Source of the DNA: Kaistella chaponensis
GTDB taxonomy: Bacteria; Bacteroidota; Bacteroidia; Flavobacteriales; Weeksellaceae
Length of the DNA: 64,000 nt
Assembly (NCBI RefSeq): GCF_900156725.1
Contig: NZ_FTOI01000008.1
Span: forward strand, 105,439 to 169,438
Direction: 5' to 3'
Part shown: positions 10,387 through 19,489 of the stretch, piece by piece
Numbering within the stretch: the stretch's first letter is position 1
Layout: each line of letters begins with the position of its first letter
Made by a program: the position numbers and the translations under genes
Notes under the pieces: generated by a model
Database searches by the model: none
The model's input: the letters and a program-made list of their open reading frames with translations, nothing else
Told to the model about the DNA's origin: nothing

Positions 10387-12363
10387 ATGATCAAAAAATT
10401 TTTCTTATTCTCTAGTTTAGTCGCTTTTTCAGGGGTTTTTGCACAGAAAACGCATACCGTGGTGAAAGGCGATAATCCTTATAATATTTCTAAGAAATAT
10501 GGTATGACACTCGATGAACTGGTGTTGCTGAATCCAAAGGTAAAAGGAGGAAATCTTGCTTTGGGCGAAGTTTTGGTCATCAGTAAAAAGAGTAAAGCAG
10601 AAAAAGCAAGCTCACCAGAAAAACCAGTTTCCAATCTTGCACCTGCAGCAGGAAAATTAGGAAAGATTATTCTTCAACCGAAGCAAACGGTGTATGGACT
10701 TACCAAAAAATATCAAATTTCTGAATCAGAATTAAGAAGACTCAATCCACAATTGGATTCTCACCTGAAAATTGGTGATGAAGTAATCTTACCTGCAGAA
10801 AACATCAAAAAATTCGGTGGAAATCAACCGGTTGCAGTGTCGCCTGTAGAAAAAACAGAAACTGCTCCGAAGACAGAAGTAGTGACAAAAGCTGAATCTG
10901 AAATTAAAGGAGGAAATGAAAAAGTTCCAGAAGTTTTAAAAGAAGATTCCTATCAGATTCAGCCAAAAGATAATTACTACAAATTAACGCGAAAATTCAA
11001 TCTTTCACAAGCTGAGCTTTTCGCGCTCAATCCTGGTTTAGAGGCAAAAGGTTTGCAACCTGGAGAATTCGTTAAAATAAAAGGAGAAAGCAAAACAGCT
11101 CCGGAAGTGGGATCGGTTCAGCCTAAAACTACACAAGTTTCTGCGCCAATTTCCACAAATACCTATTCTGATATTTCTACTTCCGATGAGTATGTGACTT
11201 ATACCGTTGCAAACGGTGATACGGTTTTCGGAATTTTAAATAAATTCGGAATTACGCTTGATGAATTATTAACGCTGAACCCAAACCTTTCAGAAGGATT
11301 GAAGTCAGGAATGGTTTTAAAAATCAAAAAACTAGGAGCTTCCTATATAAAAAAATCTGGTGACGCCCTGAATGTGGTTTTAATGTTGCCATTTGGTTTC
11401 GATACCAACGATTCAAAATACAGAAGCATGTCGCTCGATTTTCTTTCTGGTGCTAAATTGGCGATCGAAAGAAACGCAGCGAAAGGTCAGAAATTAGACA
11501 TCAATGTTGTTGATGCAGGAAACGAAGCCAACTTCAAAAATTCTTTAATTCAAATTAATGCTAAAAATACCGATTTAATAATCGGACCATTTTTCAAATC
11601 AAGTGTTTTGCAGGTTTTGGACTATGTGAAAGATAACAAAATCCCCGTAGTTGCTCCTTTTGCAAATTCAGATGAATTGCTGAAATACGACAATCTGATT
11701 TTAGTGGAGACAAATGATGCAGTTTATGCAGATCGAATTGTGAAGGAGGTGAAAGAGGTGTTTTCTGACCAAAAAATATACATCGTTGCTGATGCCGACA
11801 AAAGCAAAGCGAATGCACTAAAGACCAAACTAGAAAAAGATCTAAAAAATCCGGTGATTATCATCGTAAATTCTGCGCAGGATATTCATCTGGATCAAAA
11901 CATGATGACCGGAAAAAACGCACCTGTAATTGCGATTTTGGTTGATGAAAGCGATTCTGCAGGAGATTTGTTTGCAAACAAAATCATTGCTTTATCGAAA
12001 GAAGTAGAAAGTTTTAAGGCATTCAGCATGTCTTATTCGCCAGTTTTTGAGAAAAAAATAGATGAACTCAGCCAAGCCAATTTGGTGTATCTAATGGATC
12101 GAAAAATCAATACTGATGGTGATTTCGAGAAAGAAATTTTAGCAGATTTTAAAAAGAAATATTGCAAAGCACCATCAAAGTATGCCGTAATTGGTTTCGA
12201 TGTAGTCAACGATATGTTAAGCCGCGAAAATAAAAAAGGCGAAATTTTCAAGCAGATGAATAAGGTGCAAACACAATTAGCCACTAAATTTGAGTTTGAG
12301 AAAACCAAAACCGGCGCTTATGTCAACAAAGGATATCGCGTGGTACGCTTAGTTCCTAATTAA
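10387..12363 (+). CDS. LysM-repeat protein with periplasmic-binding-protein-like C-terminal domain
   Basis: An exported protein (signal peptide MIKKFFLFSSLVAFSGVFAQ). Four LysM-type repeats follow, starting about residues 22 (HTVVKGDNPYNISKKYGMT), 95, 193 (YQIQPKDNYYKLTRKFNLS) and 270 (YTVANGDTVFGILNKFGIT), separated by low-complexity K/E/P/T linkers. From about residue 330 a type I periplasmic-binding fold begins (NVVLMLPFGFD, KLAIERNAAKGQKLDINVVDAGN, LIIGPFFKSSVLQVLDY), as in ABC amino-acid receptor or LppC-like proteins. It probably anchors to peptidoglycan in the periplasm. The ligand is unknown and no permease gene is nearby. Confidence 0.85.
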   Translation: MIKKFFLFSSLVAFSGVFAQKTHTVVKGDNPYNISKKYGMTLDELVLLNPKVKGGNLALGEVLVISKKSKAEKASSPEKPVSNLAPAAGKLGKIILQPKQTVYGLTKKYQISESELRRLNPQLDSHLKIGDEVILPAENIKKFGGNQPVAVSPVEKTETAPKTEVVTKAESEIKGGNEKVPEVLKEDSYQIQPKDNYYKLTRKFNLSQAELFALNPGLEAKGLQPGEFVKIKGESKTAPEVGSVQPKTTQVSAPISTNTYSDISTSDEYVTYTVANGDTVFGILNKFGITLDELLTLNPNLSEGLKSGMVLKIKKLGASYIKKSGDALNVVLMLPFGFDTNDSKYRSMSLDFLSGAKLAIERNAAKGQKLDINVVDAGNEANFKNSLIQINAKNTDLIIGPFFKSSVLQVLDYVKDNKIPVVAPFANSDELLKYDNLILVETNDAVYADRIVKEVKEVFSDQKIYIVADADKSKANALKTKLEKDLKNPVIIIVNSAQDIHLDQNMMTGKNAPVIAILVDESDSAGDLFANKIIALSKEVESFKAFSMSYSPVFEKKIDELSQANLVYLMDRKINTDGDFEKEILADFKKKYCKAPSKYAVIGFDVVNDMLSRENKKGEIFKQMNKVQTQLATKFEFEKTKTGAYVNKGYRVVRLVPN

Positions 12364-12467
12364 TCCAGTCAAAATACCACTGGCTGTTTCTAGGCTAAAA
12401 AGTCATTCATGGAAGAAGGTAAAATTCCTCTTCCTACTCAATAATTTAATTGTTCTAATAAATAGAT

Positions 12468-13343
12468 ATGAAAGCACTTGTATTTCCTGGGCAAGGTTCA
12501 CAATTTGTAGGGATGGGAAAAGAATTATACGATTCCCGAAAAGATGTAAAAGATTTAATGGAATCTGCCAATGAAATTTTAGGTTTCGATATTGTTTCCT
12601 TAATGTTCCATGGCACAGACAATGATTTGAAGAAAACCGAAGTTACCCAACCTTCCATTTTTATTCATTCTGTTGCGGTTTTAAAAACAGTCAATGGATT
12701 AGGTGCAGAAATGGTTGCAGGACATTCTTTAGGAGAATTTTCTGCTTTGGTTGCGAATGGCGTTTTGTCTTTTGAAGATGGGCTGCGTTTGGTTTCTGCA
12801 CGTGCAAAAGCAATGCAAGAAGCGTGTGACGCCAATCCAAGTTCGATGGCCGCAATTTTGGGACTTCCTGATGAAAAAGTGGAAGAAATATGTGCAGCAA
12901 TCGACGGAATCGTGGTTCCTGCCAATTATAACTGTCCTGGACAATTGGTGATTTCCGGCGAAACTGCAGCGGTAGAAATGGCTTGCGAAAAATTAAAAGA
13001 AGCGGGTGCTAAAAGAGCTTTAATGCTTCCTGTAAATGGGGCATTTCACTCTCCACTTATGCAACCTGCACAAGAGAAATTAGCAGCTGCCATCGAAAAC
13101 ACCAAATTTCGCAATGCGATGATTCCCGTTTATCAGAATATTACAACCAGCGCCGTTTTGGAGCCGGAAGAAATAAAAATGAATTTGATCAAACAGTTAA
13201 CTGGTCCCGTAAAATGGACGCAATCTGTACAAAACATGATCAAAGACGGTGCAACGCATTTCATCGAAGTCGGTCCTGGAAAAACGTTGCAAGGTTTGAT
13301 TAAAAAAATCAATTCCGAGGTAACCACTTCTTCCGCAAATTAG
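12468..13343 (+). CDS. fabD: Malonyl-CoA:ACP transacylase
   Basis: Transfers malonyl from CoA to acyl carrier protein for fatty-acid synthesis. The oxyanion motif GQGSQFVGMG is near residues 6-15, the nucleophile elbow GHSLGEFSA places the catalytic Ser at about 87, and the catalytic His is in GAFHSPLM (about 190). Length of 291 is usual for the family. The GHMP kinase gene starts 4 nt after the stop, so the two are probably co-translated. Confidence 0.96.
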   Translation: MKALVFPGQGSQFVGMGKELYDSRKDVKDLMESANEILGFDIVSLMFHGTDNDLKKTEVTQPSIFIHSVAVLKTVNGLGAEMVAGHSLGEFSALVANGVLSFEDGLRLVSARAKAMQEACDANPSSMAAILGLPDEKVEEICAAIDGIVVPANYNCPGQLVISGETAAVEMACEKLKEAGAKRALMLPVNGAFHSPLMQPAQEKLAAAIENTKFRNAMIPVYQNITTSAVLEPEEIKMNLIKQLTGPVKWTQSVQNMIKDGATHFIEVGPGKTLQGLIKKINSEVTTSSAN

Positions 13344-13347
13344 TATA

Positions 13348-14256
13348 ATGATGGGTAAAATTTTTTCTCCGGGGAAATTATTGCTCACTTCAGAATATGT
13401 CGTTCTCGACGGCGCACTTGCTCTTGCTTTACCAACGAAATTGGGGCAAGAGTTTTTTGTGGAAGAAACTTTAGACCATCAATCCCGGATTTATTGGAGC
13501 GCACTGCACCAAGGAAAGCCTTGGTTGAAGGCAACCATCGATTATCTCAACGGGGAAATTGTAGCAACCAATATTCCAGAGGCTGCAGCATTCGTTTTAA
13601 AGGTTTTAATGAATGTAAAAGCACTTTCTGCAATGCAGCTGCAAAAGGATTCTTCTTATTCCATCACCACAGATTTGCAGTTTCCGGCCAATTTTGGTTT
13701 AGGAAGCAGTTCAACTTTAATGAATAATTTGGCGCAATGGTCCAATATTGAATCTTTTCAACTGAATGAAACGAGTTTGGGCGGAAGTGGTTATGATATT
13801 GCGGTTGCCAAAGAAAAATCTGCCATTCTTTATCAAAATGTACTTCCAAGAAGGATAATTGAACCCATTAATTTTAATCCAGCTTTTAAAGATGAACTTA
13901 TTTTCATTCATCTGAACCAAAAACAAGACAGTCGGGAAGGAATTAATCTTTACCGTTCCCAGGAAAAATCACCACAATTGATCGAAGAATTTTCGCAGTT
14001 GACGCGTGATGTTTTAAAAGCTCAAAATTTAGAAGATTTTTCACAATTAATGAACCTTCACGAAAAAAAACTCAGTATTTTTCTCGGTATCGAAACGGTG
14101 AGCGAAAAATATTTCGAAAACTGCCCTTCTTTTATAAAAAGTCTGGGTGCGTGGGGAGGAGATTTTGTGATGAGTAGCAAATTTTCAGGTTTTGAGGAAT
14201 ATTTTCAGGGAAAGGGTTTTGCTTCTGTCTTTTCTTACAGAGATTTAATAGCCTGA
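13348..14256 (+). CDS. GYDIA-family GHMP kinase (mevalonate-kinase-like)
   Basis: A small-molecule kinase of the GHMP superfamily. The N-terminal substrate segment FSPGKLLLTSEYVVLDGALALALPT and the ATP-binding motif FPANFGLGSSSTL (about 110-122) are clear, and GGSGYDIAVA (about 141-150) is the signature that names the Bacteroidetes GYDIA group. Related enzymes belong to the mevalonate route to isoprenoids. The exact substrate is not established for this group as far as I know. Length 302 is typical. Directly coupled to fabD. Confidence 0.88.
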   Translation: MMGKIFSPGKLLLTSEYVVLDGALALALPTKLGQEFFVEETLDHQSRIYWSALHQGKPWLKATIDYLNGEIVATNIPEAAAFVLKVLMNVKALSAMQLQKDSSYSITTDLQFPANFGLGSSSTLMNNLAQWSNIESFQLNETSLGGSGYDIAVAKEKSAILYQNVLPRRIIEPINFNPAFKDELIFIHLNQKQDSREGINLYRSQEKSPQLIEEFSQLTRDVLKAQNLEDFSQLMNLHEKKLSIFLGIETVSEKYFENCPSFIKSLGAWGGDFVMSSKFSGFEEYFQGKGFASVFSYRDLIA

Positions 14257-14342
14257 TTTTCAGTGCTTTGTTGTTTAAAAAATTTCTTGCAGATTCTGAC
14301 TAATATCAGTAATTTTAAAACATTATTACTTTCAAATAATAG

Positions 14343-14350
14343 TAAATTTG
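14343..14350 (+). promoter_or_regulatory. -7 box upstream of pckA
   Basis: TAAATTTG, exact TAnnTTTG, giving a predicted leader of roughly 28 nt. The -33 element is not obvious. Confidence 0.45.
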
Positions 14351-14384
14351 TTTTATAAAAAAAACTTAGAAATATAAAGACGTT

Positions 14385-15989
14385 ATGAAGAACATTAAGA
14401 TCATCCAACAACTCCATGATTTAGGGATTACTGGTTATGAAGAAGTATCCTACAATCCAACTTACGAAGAATTGTACGTTGCAGAAATGTCCAATAAAAA
14501 TGTAGGTTTCGAGAAAGGCGTATTAACAGAATCTGGCGCTGTAGCTGTAAAAACTGGTGTTTTCACGGGTCGATCTCCGAAAGATCGGTTTATTGTAAAA
14601 GATGAAGTAAGCAAAGACACTATTTTTTGGGATGGAAAAGTAAATTTACCGACCACACCAGAAATTTTCGAAAGCTGTAAAAAATTAGTTTTGAAACAGT
14701 TGTCTACTTCAGAAAAAATATATGTGGTAGATGCATTTTGTGGAACAAATCCAGATACAAGATTAAAAGTACGTTTTATTATGGAAGTTGCGTGGCAAGC
14801 GCACTTTGTAACCAATATGTTTATCCGTCCTTCCAATTATGAATTAGAAAATTTTGGAACACCAGATTTCATCGTAATGAACGGTTCTAAAACAATCAAT
14901 CCAGATTGGAAAGAACAAGGATTAAATTCTGAGAATTTTGTCATGTTTGATTTAACCCAAAGAATTCAAATCATCGGTGGAACTTGGTACGGTGGCGAAA
15001 TGAAAAAAGGAATGTTCTCTATGATGAATTATTACCTTCCACTAAGAGGAATGGCTTCTATGCACTGTTCTGCAAACGTGGGTGAAGAAGGTGATGTTGC
15101 TTTGTTCTTCGGACTTTCTGGTACAGGAAAAACCACTCTTTCTGCAGATCCAAAAAGATATTTAATTGGTGATGATGAACACGGTTGGGATAATAATGGC
15201 GTTTTCAATTACGAAGGCGGTTGTTATGCGAAAGTAATTGACCTTACAGAAGAAAAAGAACCAGATATTTTTAAAGCGATTAGAAGAGATTCTTTGCTAG
15301 AAAATGTAGTGGTAGATGAAAAAGGAGAAGCAGATTACACCGATAATTCTATTACAGAAAACACCCGAGTTTCTTATCCAATTTATCATATCAGCAAAAT
15401 TGTATTGCCTTCAAAAGCAGGACATGCGAAAAAAATCGTTTATTTATCAGCAGATGCGTTTGGAGTTTTGCCTCCGGTATCAGTTTTAAATGATGATCAG
15501 GCTCAATATCACTTCCTTTGTGGATATACCTCCAAATTGGCAGGAACTGAAAGAGGAATTACAGAACCAGAACCATCTTTCTCTCCAGCTTTTGGAGAAG
15601 CGTTTTTATCTTTGCATCCAACAATGTACTCAAAAACGTTGATCGGAAAAATGAAAGAACACGGTGCGAAAGCTTATTTGGTAAACACCGGTTGGAACGG
15701 AACTGGAAAAAGAATTTCTTTGAAAGATACCCGTGCAATTATTGATGGAATCATTGATGGATCTATTGATAAAGCGGAAAAAATTACCATTCCGATTATG
15801 AATTTAGAAATTCCAACTTCATTACCAAATGTTTCTGAAGGTATTCTAGATCCACGAGCAACTTATAAAGATGCCTCTGAATGGGAATCTAAAGCAAAAG
15901 ATTTAGCTGCGCGTTACATTAAAAACTTTGAGCAATATTGTGATAATGATGAAGCTAAGAAATTAGTTGCAGCAGGACCACAGATTTAA
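14385..15989 (+). CDS. pckA: Phosphoenolpyruvate carboxykinase (ATP)
   Basis: Converts oxaloacetate and ATP to PEP, CO2 and ADP, the first committed step of gluconeogenesis. Diagnostic motifs are [10 protein letters not shown] (about 64-73), the metal and substrate site around [14 protein letters not shown], the kinase-1a P-loop [11 protein letters not shown] (about 243-253), the kinase-2 motif LIGDDEHGW, and the adenine-binding [13 protein letters not shown]. Length 534 is normal. It is a single-gene unit with its own promoter-like element and terminator. Confidence 0.98.
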   Translation: MKNIKIIQQLHDLGITGYEEVSYNPTYEELYVAEMSNKNVGFEKGVLTESGAVAVKTGVFTGRSPKDRFIVKDEVSKDTIFWDGKVNLPTTPEIFESCKKLVLKQLSTSEKIYVVDAFCGTNPDTRLKVRFIMEVAWQAHFVTNMFIRPSNYELENFGTPDFIVMNGSKTINPDWKEQGLNSENFVMFDLTQRIQIIGGTWYGGEMKKGMFSMMNYYLPLRGMASMHCSANVGEEGDVALFFGLSGTGKTTLSADPKRYLIGDDEHGWDNNGVFNYEGGCYAKVIDLTEEKEPDIFKAIRRDSLLENVVVDEKGEADYTDNSITENTRVSYPIYHISKIVLPSKAGHAKKIVYLSADAFGVLPPVSVLNDDQAQYHFLCGYTSKLAGTERGITEPEPSFSPAFGEAFLSLHPTMYSKTLIGKMKEHGAKAYLVNTGWNGTGKRISLKDTRAIIDGIIDGSIDKAEKITIPIMNLEIPTSLPNVSEGILDPRATYKDASEWESKAKDLAARYIKNFEQYCDNDEAKKLVAAGPQI

Positions 15990-16012
15990 TATTTTTGAAT
16001 TGAATTCTATTT

Positions 16013-16043
16013 TCCCTCGGTTTTTACTGAGGGATTTTTTTTT
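16013..16043 (+). terminator. Intrinsic terminator after pckA
   Basis: TCCCTC pairs with GAGGGA around a T-rich loop, followed by nine T residues. Confidence 0.85.
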
Positions 16044-16101
16044 GGATATTTAATTGAAAGAATTGGGGATTTAATTGAAAATTTCCGTTCTGAATTTTAT
16101 C

Positions 16102-16109
16102 TATATTTG
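16102..16109 (+). promoter_or_regulatory. -7 box upstream of the VTT-like membrane protein
   Basis: TATATTTG, exact TAnnTTTG, about 80 nt before the ATG. No clear -33 partner at the standard spacing. Confidence 0.4.
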
Positions 16110-16189
16110 TAAAGCATCGTTTAGTGGTTATCTTTAACTTATTTCTTTGCAGTGGATTTTGACTTATAACCGATAAAATAATCGTAAAA

Positions 16190-16783
16190 ATGTGGTGGCA
16201 TTATATCTTGGTATTCTTTGGGTCTTTGTTGTGTGATATCGTTCCATTTCCTTTTCCACCTGCATTTACAGTGATGGTTTTTTTCCAGATTATGTTTAAC
16301 TTGGATGTGTGGAGTGTTATTTTAGTGGGAGTGTCGGGTTCGGTTCTGGGTCGATATATTCTGCTTCTTTATGCACCACTTATTTCTGATAAATATTTGA
16401 AGTCCTCAAAGAATGAAGATATTCAGTTTTTGGGCGAGAAGATGAATGAAAATAAATGGATTGGTCAGCTTTTTATTCTTGCTTATTCCTTGTTGCCGCT
16501 TCCTACCACACCATTATTTTTAGGAGCTGGAATCTCTAAAATGAAACCCATATACATTATTCCGGCTTTTATCATCGGTAAATTTACAAGTGATGCGGTT
16601 GCGTTACATGTAGGTAAATATGCGTCAGAGAATTTTGAAAAGATTATTGATCATACCTTTTCATGGGAATCTGTATCCAGTTTATTGTTGAGCATTGCGC
16701 TGCTTTTTTTCCTTTTATTTATCGATTGGCGAACTTTAATTCAAAAAAGGAAATTTTTGCTGAATTTTAAAATTTGGAAGTAA
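16190..16783 (+). CDS. VTT/DedA-like integral membrane protein
   Basis: A 197-residue membrane protein with about five hydrophobic segments. The pattern PFPFPPAFTVMVFFQ near the N-terminus, GSVLGRYILLLYAP, and the proline-rich LLPLPTTPLFLGAGISKM re-entrant-like segment (about 108-125) resemble VTT (SNARE-associated/DedA) proteins, which include lipid scramblases and YdjX-type proteins. The fit is by pattern only. It is the last chromosomal gene before the left attachment site of the integrated element. Confidence 0.6.
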   Translation: MWWHYILVFFGSLLCDIVPFPFPPAFTVMVFFQIMFNLDVWSVILVGVSGSVLGRYILLLYAPLISDKYLKSSKNEDIQFLGEKMNENKWIGQLFILAYSLLPLPTTPLFLGAGISKMKPIYIIPAFIIGKFTSDAVALHVGKYASENFEKIIDHTFSWESVSSLLLSIALLFFLLFIDWRTLIQKRKFLLNFKIWK

Positions 16784-16860
16784 ATAATTGCTTGTAAATT
16801 TCTACAACAGCAGATGAAAATAAAACTTCCTAAAGAAAAGGATACGCGTACCATGAAATA

Positions 16861-16900
16861 AAAAAAACCTAACCAATTGAAAAACAAAAGATTAGGTTTA
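16861..16900 (-). terminator. Stranded original terminator of ssrA
   Basis: Read on the minus strand, AAACCTAA and TTAGGTTT form a stem around a 20-nt T-rich loop, followed by a T run. It begins directly beyond the left copy of the ssrA 3'-end repeat. Before insertion it would have lain immediately downstream of ssrA; now it is 20.6 kb away. The original role is inferred from position. Confidence 0.7.
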
Positions 16901-16902
16901 AA

Positions 16903-16920
16903 TTTGTGGAGTTGGAGGGA
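16903..16920. repeat. Left attachment site core (attL)
   Basis: TTTGTGGAGTTGGAGGGA, identical to the sequence at 37501-37518. It corresponds to the last bases of tmRNA (acceptor end) plus four flanking bases. After this copy the sequence diverges from ssrA, so it is a remnant, not a gene. Confidence 0.88.
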
Positions 16921-17037
16921 AATGAACCTATTGTATTTTATTATACATCATTTTACATAAACCTGCTATATATCAATATTTTACATATATTTGCATAAGT
17001 GGATATATGTCATTTTTATGTCTAAATATAGAATAAG

Positions 17038-17056
17038 TAGCACCTAAATTAGCACC
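17038..17056 (+). repeat. Left copy of 19-bp terminal repeat (candidate integrase arm site)
   Basis: TAGCACCTAAATTAGCACC, itself two TAGCACC units spaced by 5 bp, ends 1 nt before the integrase ATG. An identical copy, in the same orientation, lies at 37441-37459 inside the right boundary. Position and symmetry fit arm-type binding sites for the integrase N-terminal domain, or an operator for integrase autoregulation. Confidence 0.65.
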
Positions 17057-17057
17057 T

Positions 17058-18299
17058 ATGAATTTTACGTACAAACTAAAGGAACCCAAATCGGCGAAGG
17101 AAACTTTGATTTATTTTCGTTCTTACTTCTTAAATGAAAATAAAAATTTCATCTATTCTACAGGTGAGAAAATTAATCCTGCAGAATGGGATTTTGATAC
17201 CAGACAACCAAATGACCTTAATGGCAGAACCAAAAGAGCGGAAAATCATAGAAGTATAAAAAAGCAATTGGATAGATATAGTAGTTTTTTCACTGAAATA
17301 GTAAACAGATATAAAAACATCAATGAAGATCTTACTTTAGATATTCTCCGTCAAAGATTTAACGAAGAGTTTAAAAAAATACAATCAAAGGATGATTTTT
17401 TTCGAATTTATGATGAATTTATAGAGGAAAAAGAAAATGATTTTTCCGGCAATGCAATTTCCAATTCGACTCTTAAACGTTATAAGTGCAACAAAACACT
17501 GCTTGAAGATTTTGAAAAGAAGACGAAGCATAAATTATCTCTTGGTAAATTCGATGAAAAAACGTTCAATAAATTTTTGAAATTTTGTGTGGAAAACCGT
17601 GAACATTCAGCAAATACGGTACACCGAAATATTGGATTATTAAAAACCTTTTTACTTTGGGCATTTAATAAAAAATATAGTTTTAATAACAGTTTTGTAA
17701 ATTTCAAAAAACCTCCTAAATTTAGAACTGATGAAATTGCACTCAACATAGAGCAGGTTGAAGAAATTTATGCGCATGATTTTTCTAAAAATAAGAAGTT
17801 TGAAAGAGTTAGAGATTTATTTGTTTTTGGATGCGTGACTGGAATGCGATTTGGAAATTACAGTACTATCTCAAAAAATGATGTGCAGGGAGATTTCATT
17901 AGAGTAATTGATTTGAAAAGTAAATCAAAAAACCTTTCGATTCCCTTAAATAATATCTCTAAATCAATTTTGGAAAAATACGAATATCAACTACCAAATA
18001 TTTCCAACCAGAAAATGAACGAATATATTAAAGAGGTTTTTAAAGAATTGAAATTTATTGATGAAATAAAAAAAACAATGAAGTATGGTGATCAGTTAGT
18101 TGAAATAAATTCAGAGTTTTACAAAAGGATTTCTTCGCATACTGCACGAAGAAGTTTTATTACAATTATGAAAAATAAGCGAGTACCAGACAAAGTAATT
18201 ATGAGTTACACTGGTCACACGAGTTTGGAAGTCTTTAATGCGTACTATAGACCAAGTGAAGATGATAAAGTTAATTATATGAATGAAGTTTTTAAATAA
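17058..18299 (+). CDS. int: Tyrosine recombinase / integrase of the element
   Basis: Catalyses site-specific integration and excision at ssrA. The domain order is that of Bacteroidetes integrases: N-terminal arm-binding domain (about 1-95), SAM-like core-binding domain (about 110-215), and catalytic domain. Catalytic residues visible: Arg in TGMRFGNY (about 269), HTARRSF (His-x-x-Arg, about 358-364), TGHTSLEVFNAYYR with the second His and the nucleophilic Tyr (about 392-397). Length 413 is usual. It lies just inside attL and is followed 2 nt later by a gene of unknown function. Confidence 0.96.
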   Translation: MNFTYKLKEPKSAKETLIYFRSYFLNENKNFIYSTGEKINPAEWDFDTRQPNDLNGRTKRAENHRSIKKQLDRYSSFFTEIVNRYKNINEDLTLDILRQRFNEEFKKIQSKDDFFRIYDEFIEEKENDFSGNAISNSTLKRYKCNKTLLEDFEKKTKHKLSLGKFDEKTFNKFLKFCVENREHSANTVHRNIGLLKTFLLWAFNKKYSFNNSFVNFKKPPKFRTDEIALNIEQVEEIYAHDFSKNKKFERVRDLFVFGCVTGMRFGNYSTISKNDVQGDFIRVIDLKSKSKNLSIPLNNISKSILEKYEYQLPNISNQKMNEYIKEVFKELKFIDEIKKTMKYGDQLVEINSEFYKRISSHTARRSFITIMKNKRVPDKVIMSYTGHTSLEVFNAYYRPSEDDKVNYMNEVFK

Positions 18300-18301
18300 T
18301 T

Positions 18302-18964
18302 ATGGACGAAAAAAAATTATATGGTCGTTGGTTTCTTTGGGATGAAATAATTGGGCTGCCAATGATGATATATTATTGGATAAAAGGTGAAAAAATTCAA
18401 AAAATGTTAGAGAACAGAATAAATGTTGCAAAAGAAAAATCCAAAAATATCACCCTAACAGAAAAAACAAAAAATGAATATTTGATTAAATATGAAAAAT
18501 TAAATAATTTTTTTAGTTTACATTTCAAAGAAATAGATAATTCATCAAAACATAATTTTCAAGATAAAATTGATTATTGTTTACTGGAATACAAAAAAGA
18601 GTCTTCAAAAATTTTAAGTTCAAGTAATTTAATGAAGTTACAAGAGAATTTTTTGAACGGAGCAGAAAATACTCTTTTTGTATATTTTGCCTTAGATCAA
18701 AAGGTTCGGAGAGAAATCAGTTTATCTGATATTATAATTGGCGAAAATAATTCAAAAATTTTCATAGATTTTCTGAAAAAGAAAAAGTTTCTTGATGAAA
18801 ATAATAATCTTTTAGTGGATCAGAAATCTTCTTTTATAAGAATTCATAGGTTTTTAAAAGACAATCACATTATCAATCCAGATTTCCAAGACACTACAAT
18901 AATTGAAGCGATGGAAATGAATATAATACCAATTTTGATAAAGGCACTTTCTCTAGGGCAATAA
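18302..18964 (+). CDS. Unknown element-encoded protein, possibly frameshifted at its C-terminus
   Basis: I do not recognise this 220-residue protein. It is highly charged and mostly helical, with no signal peptide; a short hydrophobic patch lies near residues 15-27. It follows int by 2 nt, so it is probably co-transcribed and may assist recombination or its control. Shifting the frame by one base near the GGG at 18956-18958 opens 25 further codons to 19035 with a protein-like sequence (ITVKPTDFEEDIFMELSKIL), which suggests the reading frame was originally about 245 residues. It could equally be the natural end. Confidence 0.6.
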   Translation: MDEKKLYGRWFLWDEIIGLPMMIYYWIKGEKIQKMLENRINVAKEKSKNITLTEKTKNEYLIKYEKLNNFFSLHFKEIDNSSKHNFQDKIDYCLLEYKKESSKILSSSNLMKLQENFLNGAENTLFVYFALDQKVRREISLSDIIIGENNSKIFIDFLKKKKFLDENNNLLVDQKSSFIRIHRFLKDNHIINPDFQDTTIIEAMEMNIIPILIKALSLGQ

Positions 18965-19118
18965 CTGTTAAACCGACTGATTTTGAAGAAGATATATTTA
19001 TGGAATTATCAAAAATCCTTGATTTTAAGTATTAAACTTTACGAAATTGAGTAGAATTGCATAATTAATTATCTCAATCACACACTTTTGCTGGTAGAAA
19101 TTTTAATACAACAAAATT

Positions 19119-19394
19119 ATGCTAGTAAATCCATTCCAAACAATTCTAGATGAATTAGGGGAAGTAAAACAACTCTTACATTCCATTCAAAAAGAACCCG
19201 AATTAGAACTTAAGAAAAAATTCTACTCATTCAAAGAGGCATCAGAAATTCTTAAAGTAGATTATCAAACTGTACGTTCACACGTTCTAAAAGGCAACAT
19301 CAAAGCCGAGCAATTAGGTAGATTCTATAGAATCAATCATCTTGATCTGATGGCGGCATTAAAAGATGTAAAATCCCTTAAATACAAAAGATAA
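19119..19394 (+). CDS. Helix-turn-helix (excisionase-type) DNA-binding protein
   Basis: A 91-residue protein with a MerR/HTH_17-like fold: FYSFKEASEILKVDYQTVRS gives the HTH (about 35-54), followed by the wing LKGNIKAEQLGRFYRI. The N-terminal ~25 residues form a short helix. Such proteins act as excisionases or regulators in Bacteroidetes integrative elements. It has its own terminator, so it forms a single-gene unit between the integrase and replication modules. Confidence 0.85.
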   Translation: MLVNPFQTILDELGEVKQLLHSIQKEPELELKKKFYSFKEASEILKVDYQTVRSHVLKGNIKAEQLGRFYRINHLDLMAALKDVKSLKYKR

Positions 19395-19425
19395 GCACCA
19401 CAATTAAAACTTGTGGTGCTTTTTG
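19394..19425 (+). terminator. Intrinsic terminator after the HTH gene
   Basis: A perfect 10-bp stem, AGCACCACAA pairing with TTGTGGTGCT, 8-nt loop, then five T residues. The stem starts at the last base of the stop codon. Confidence 0.9.
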
Positions 19426-19489
19426 ATTTTTATTTCTAACCTAGAAATATGATTCCACGTGGTTCATATTTCAGCATAATCAATAATTT

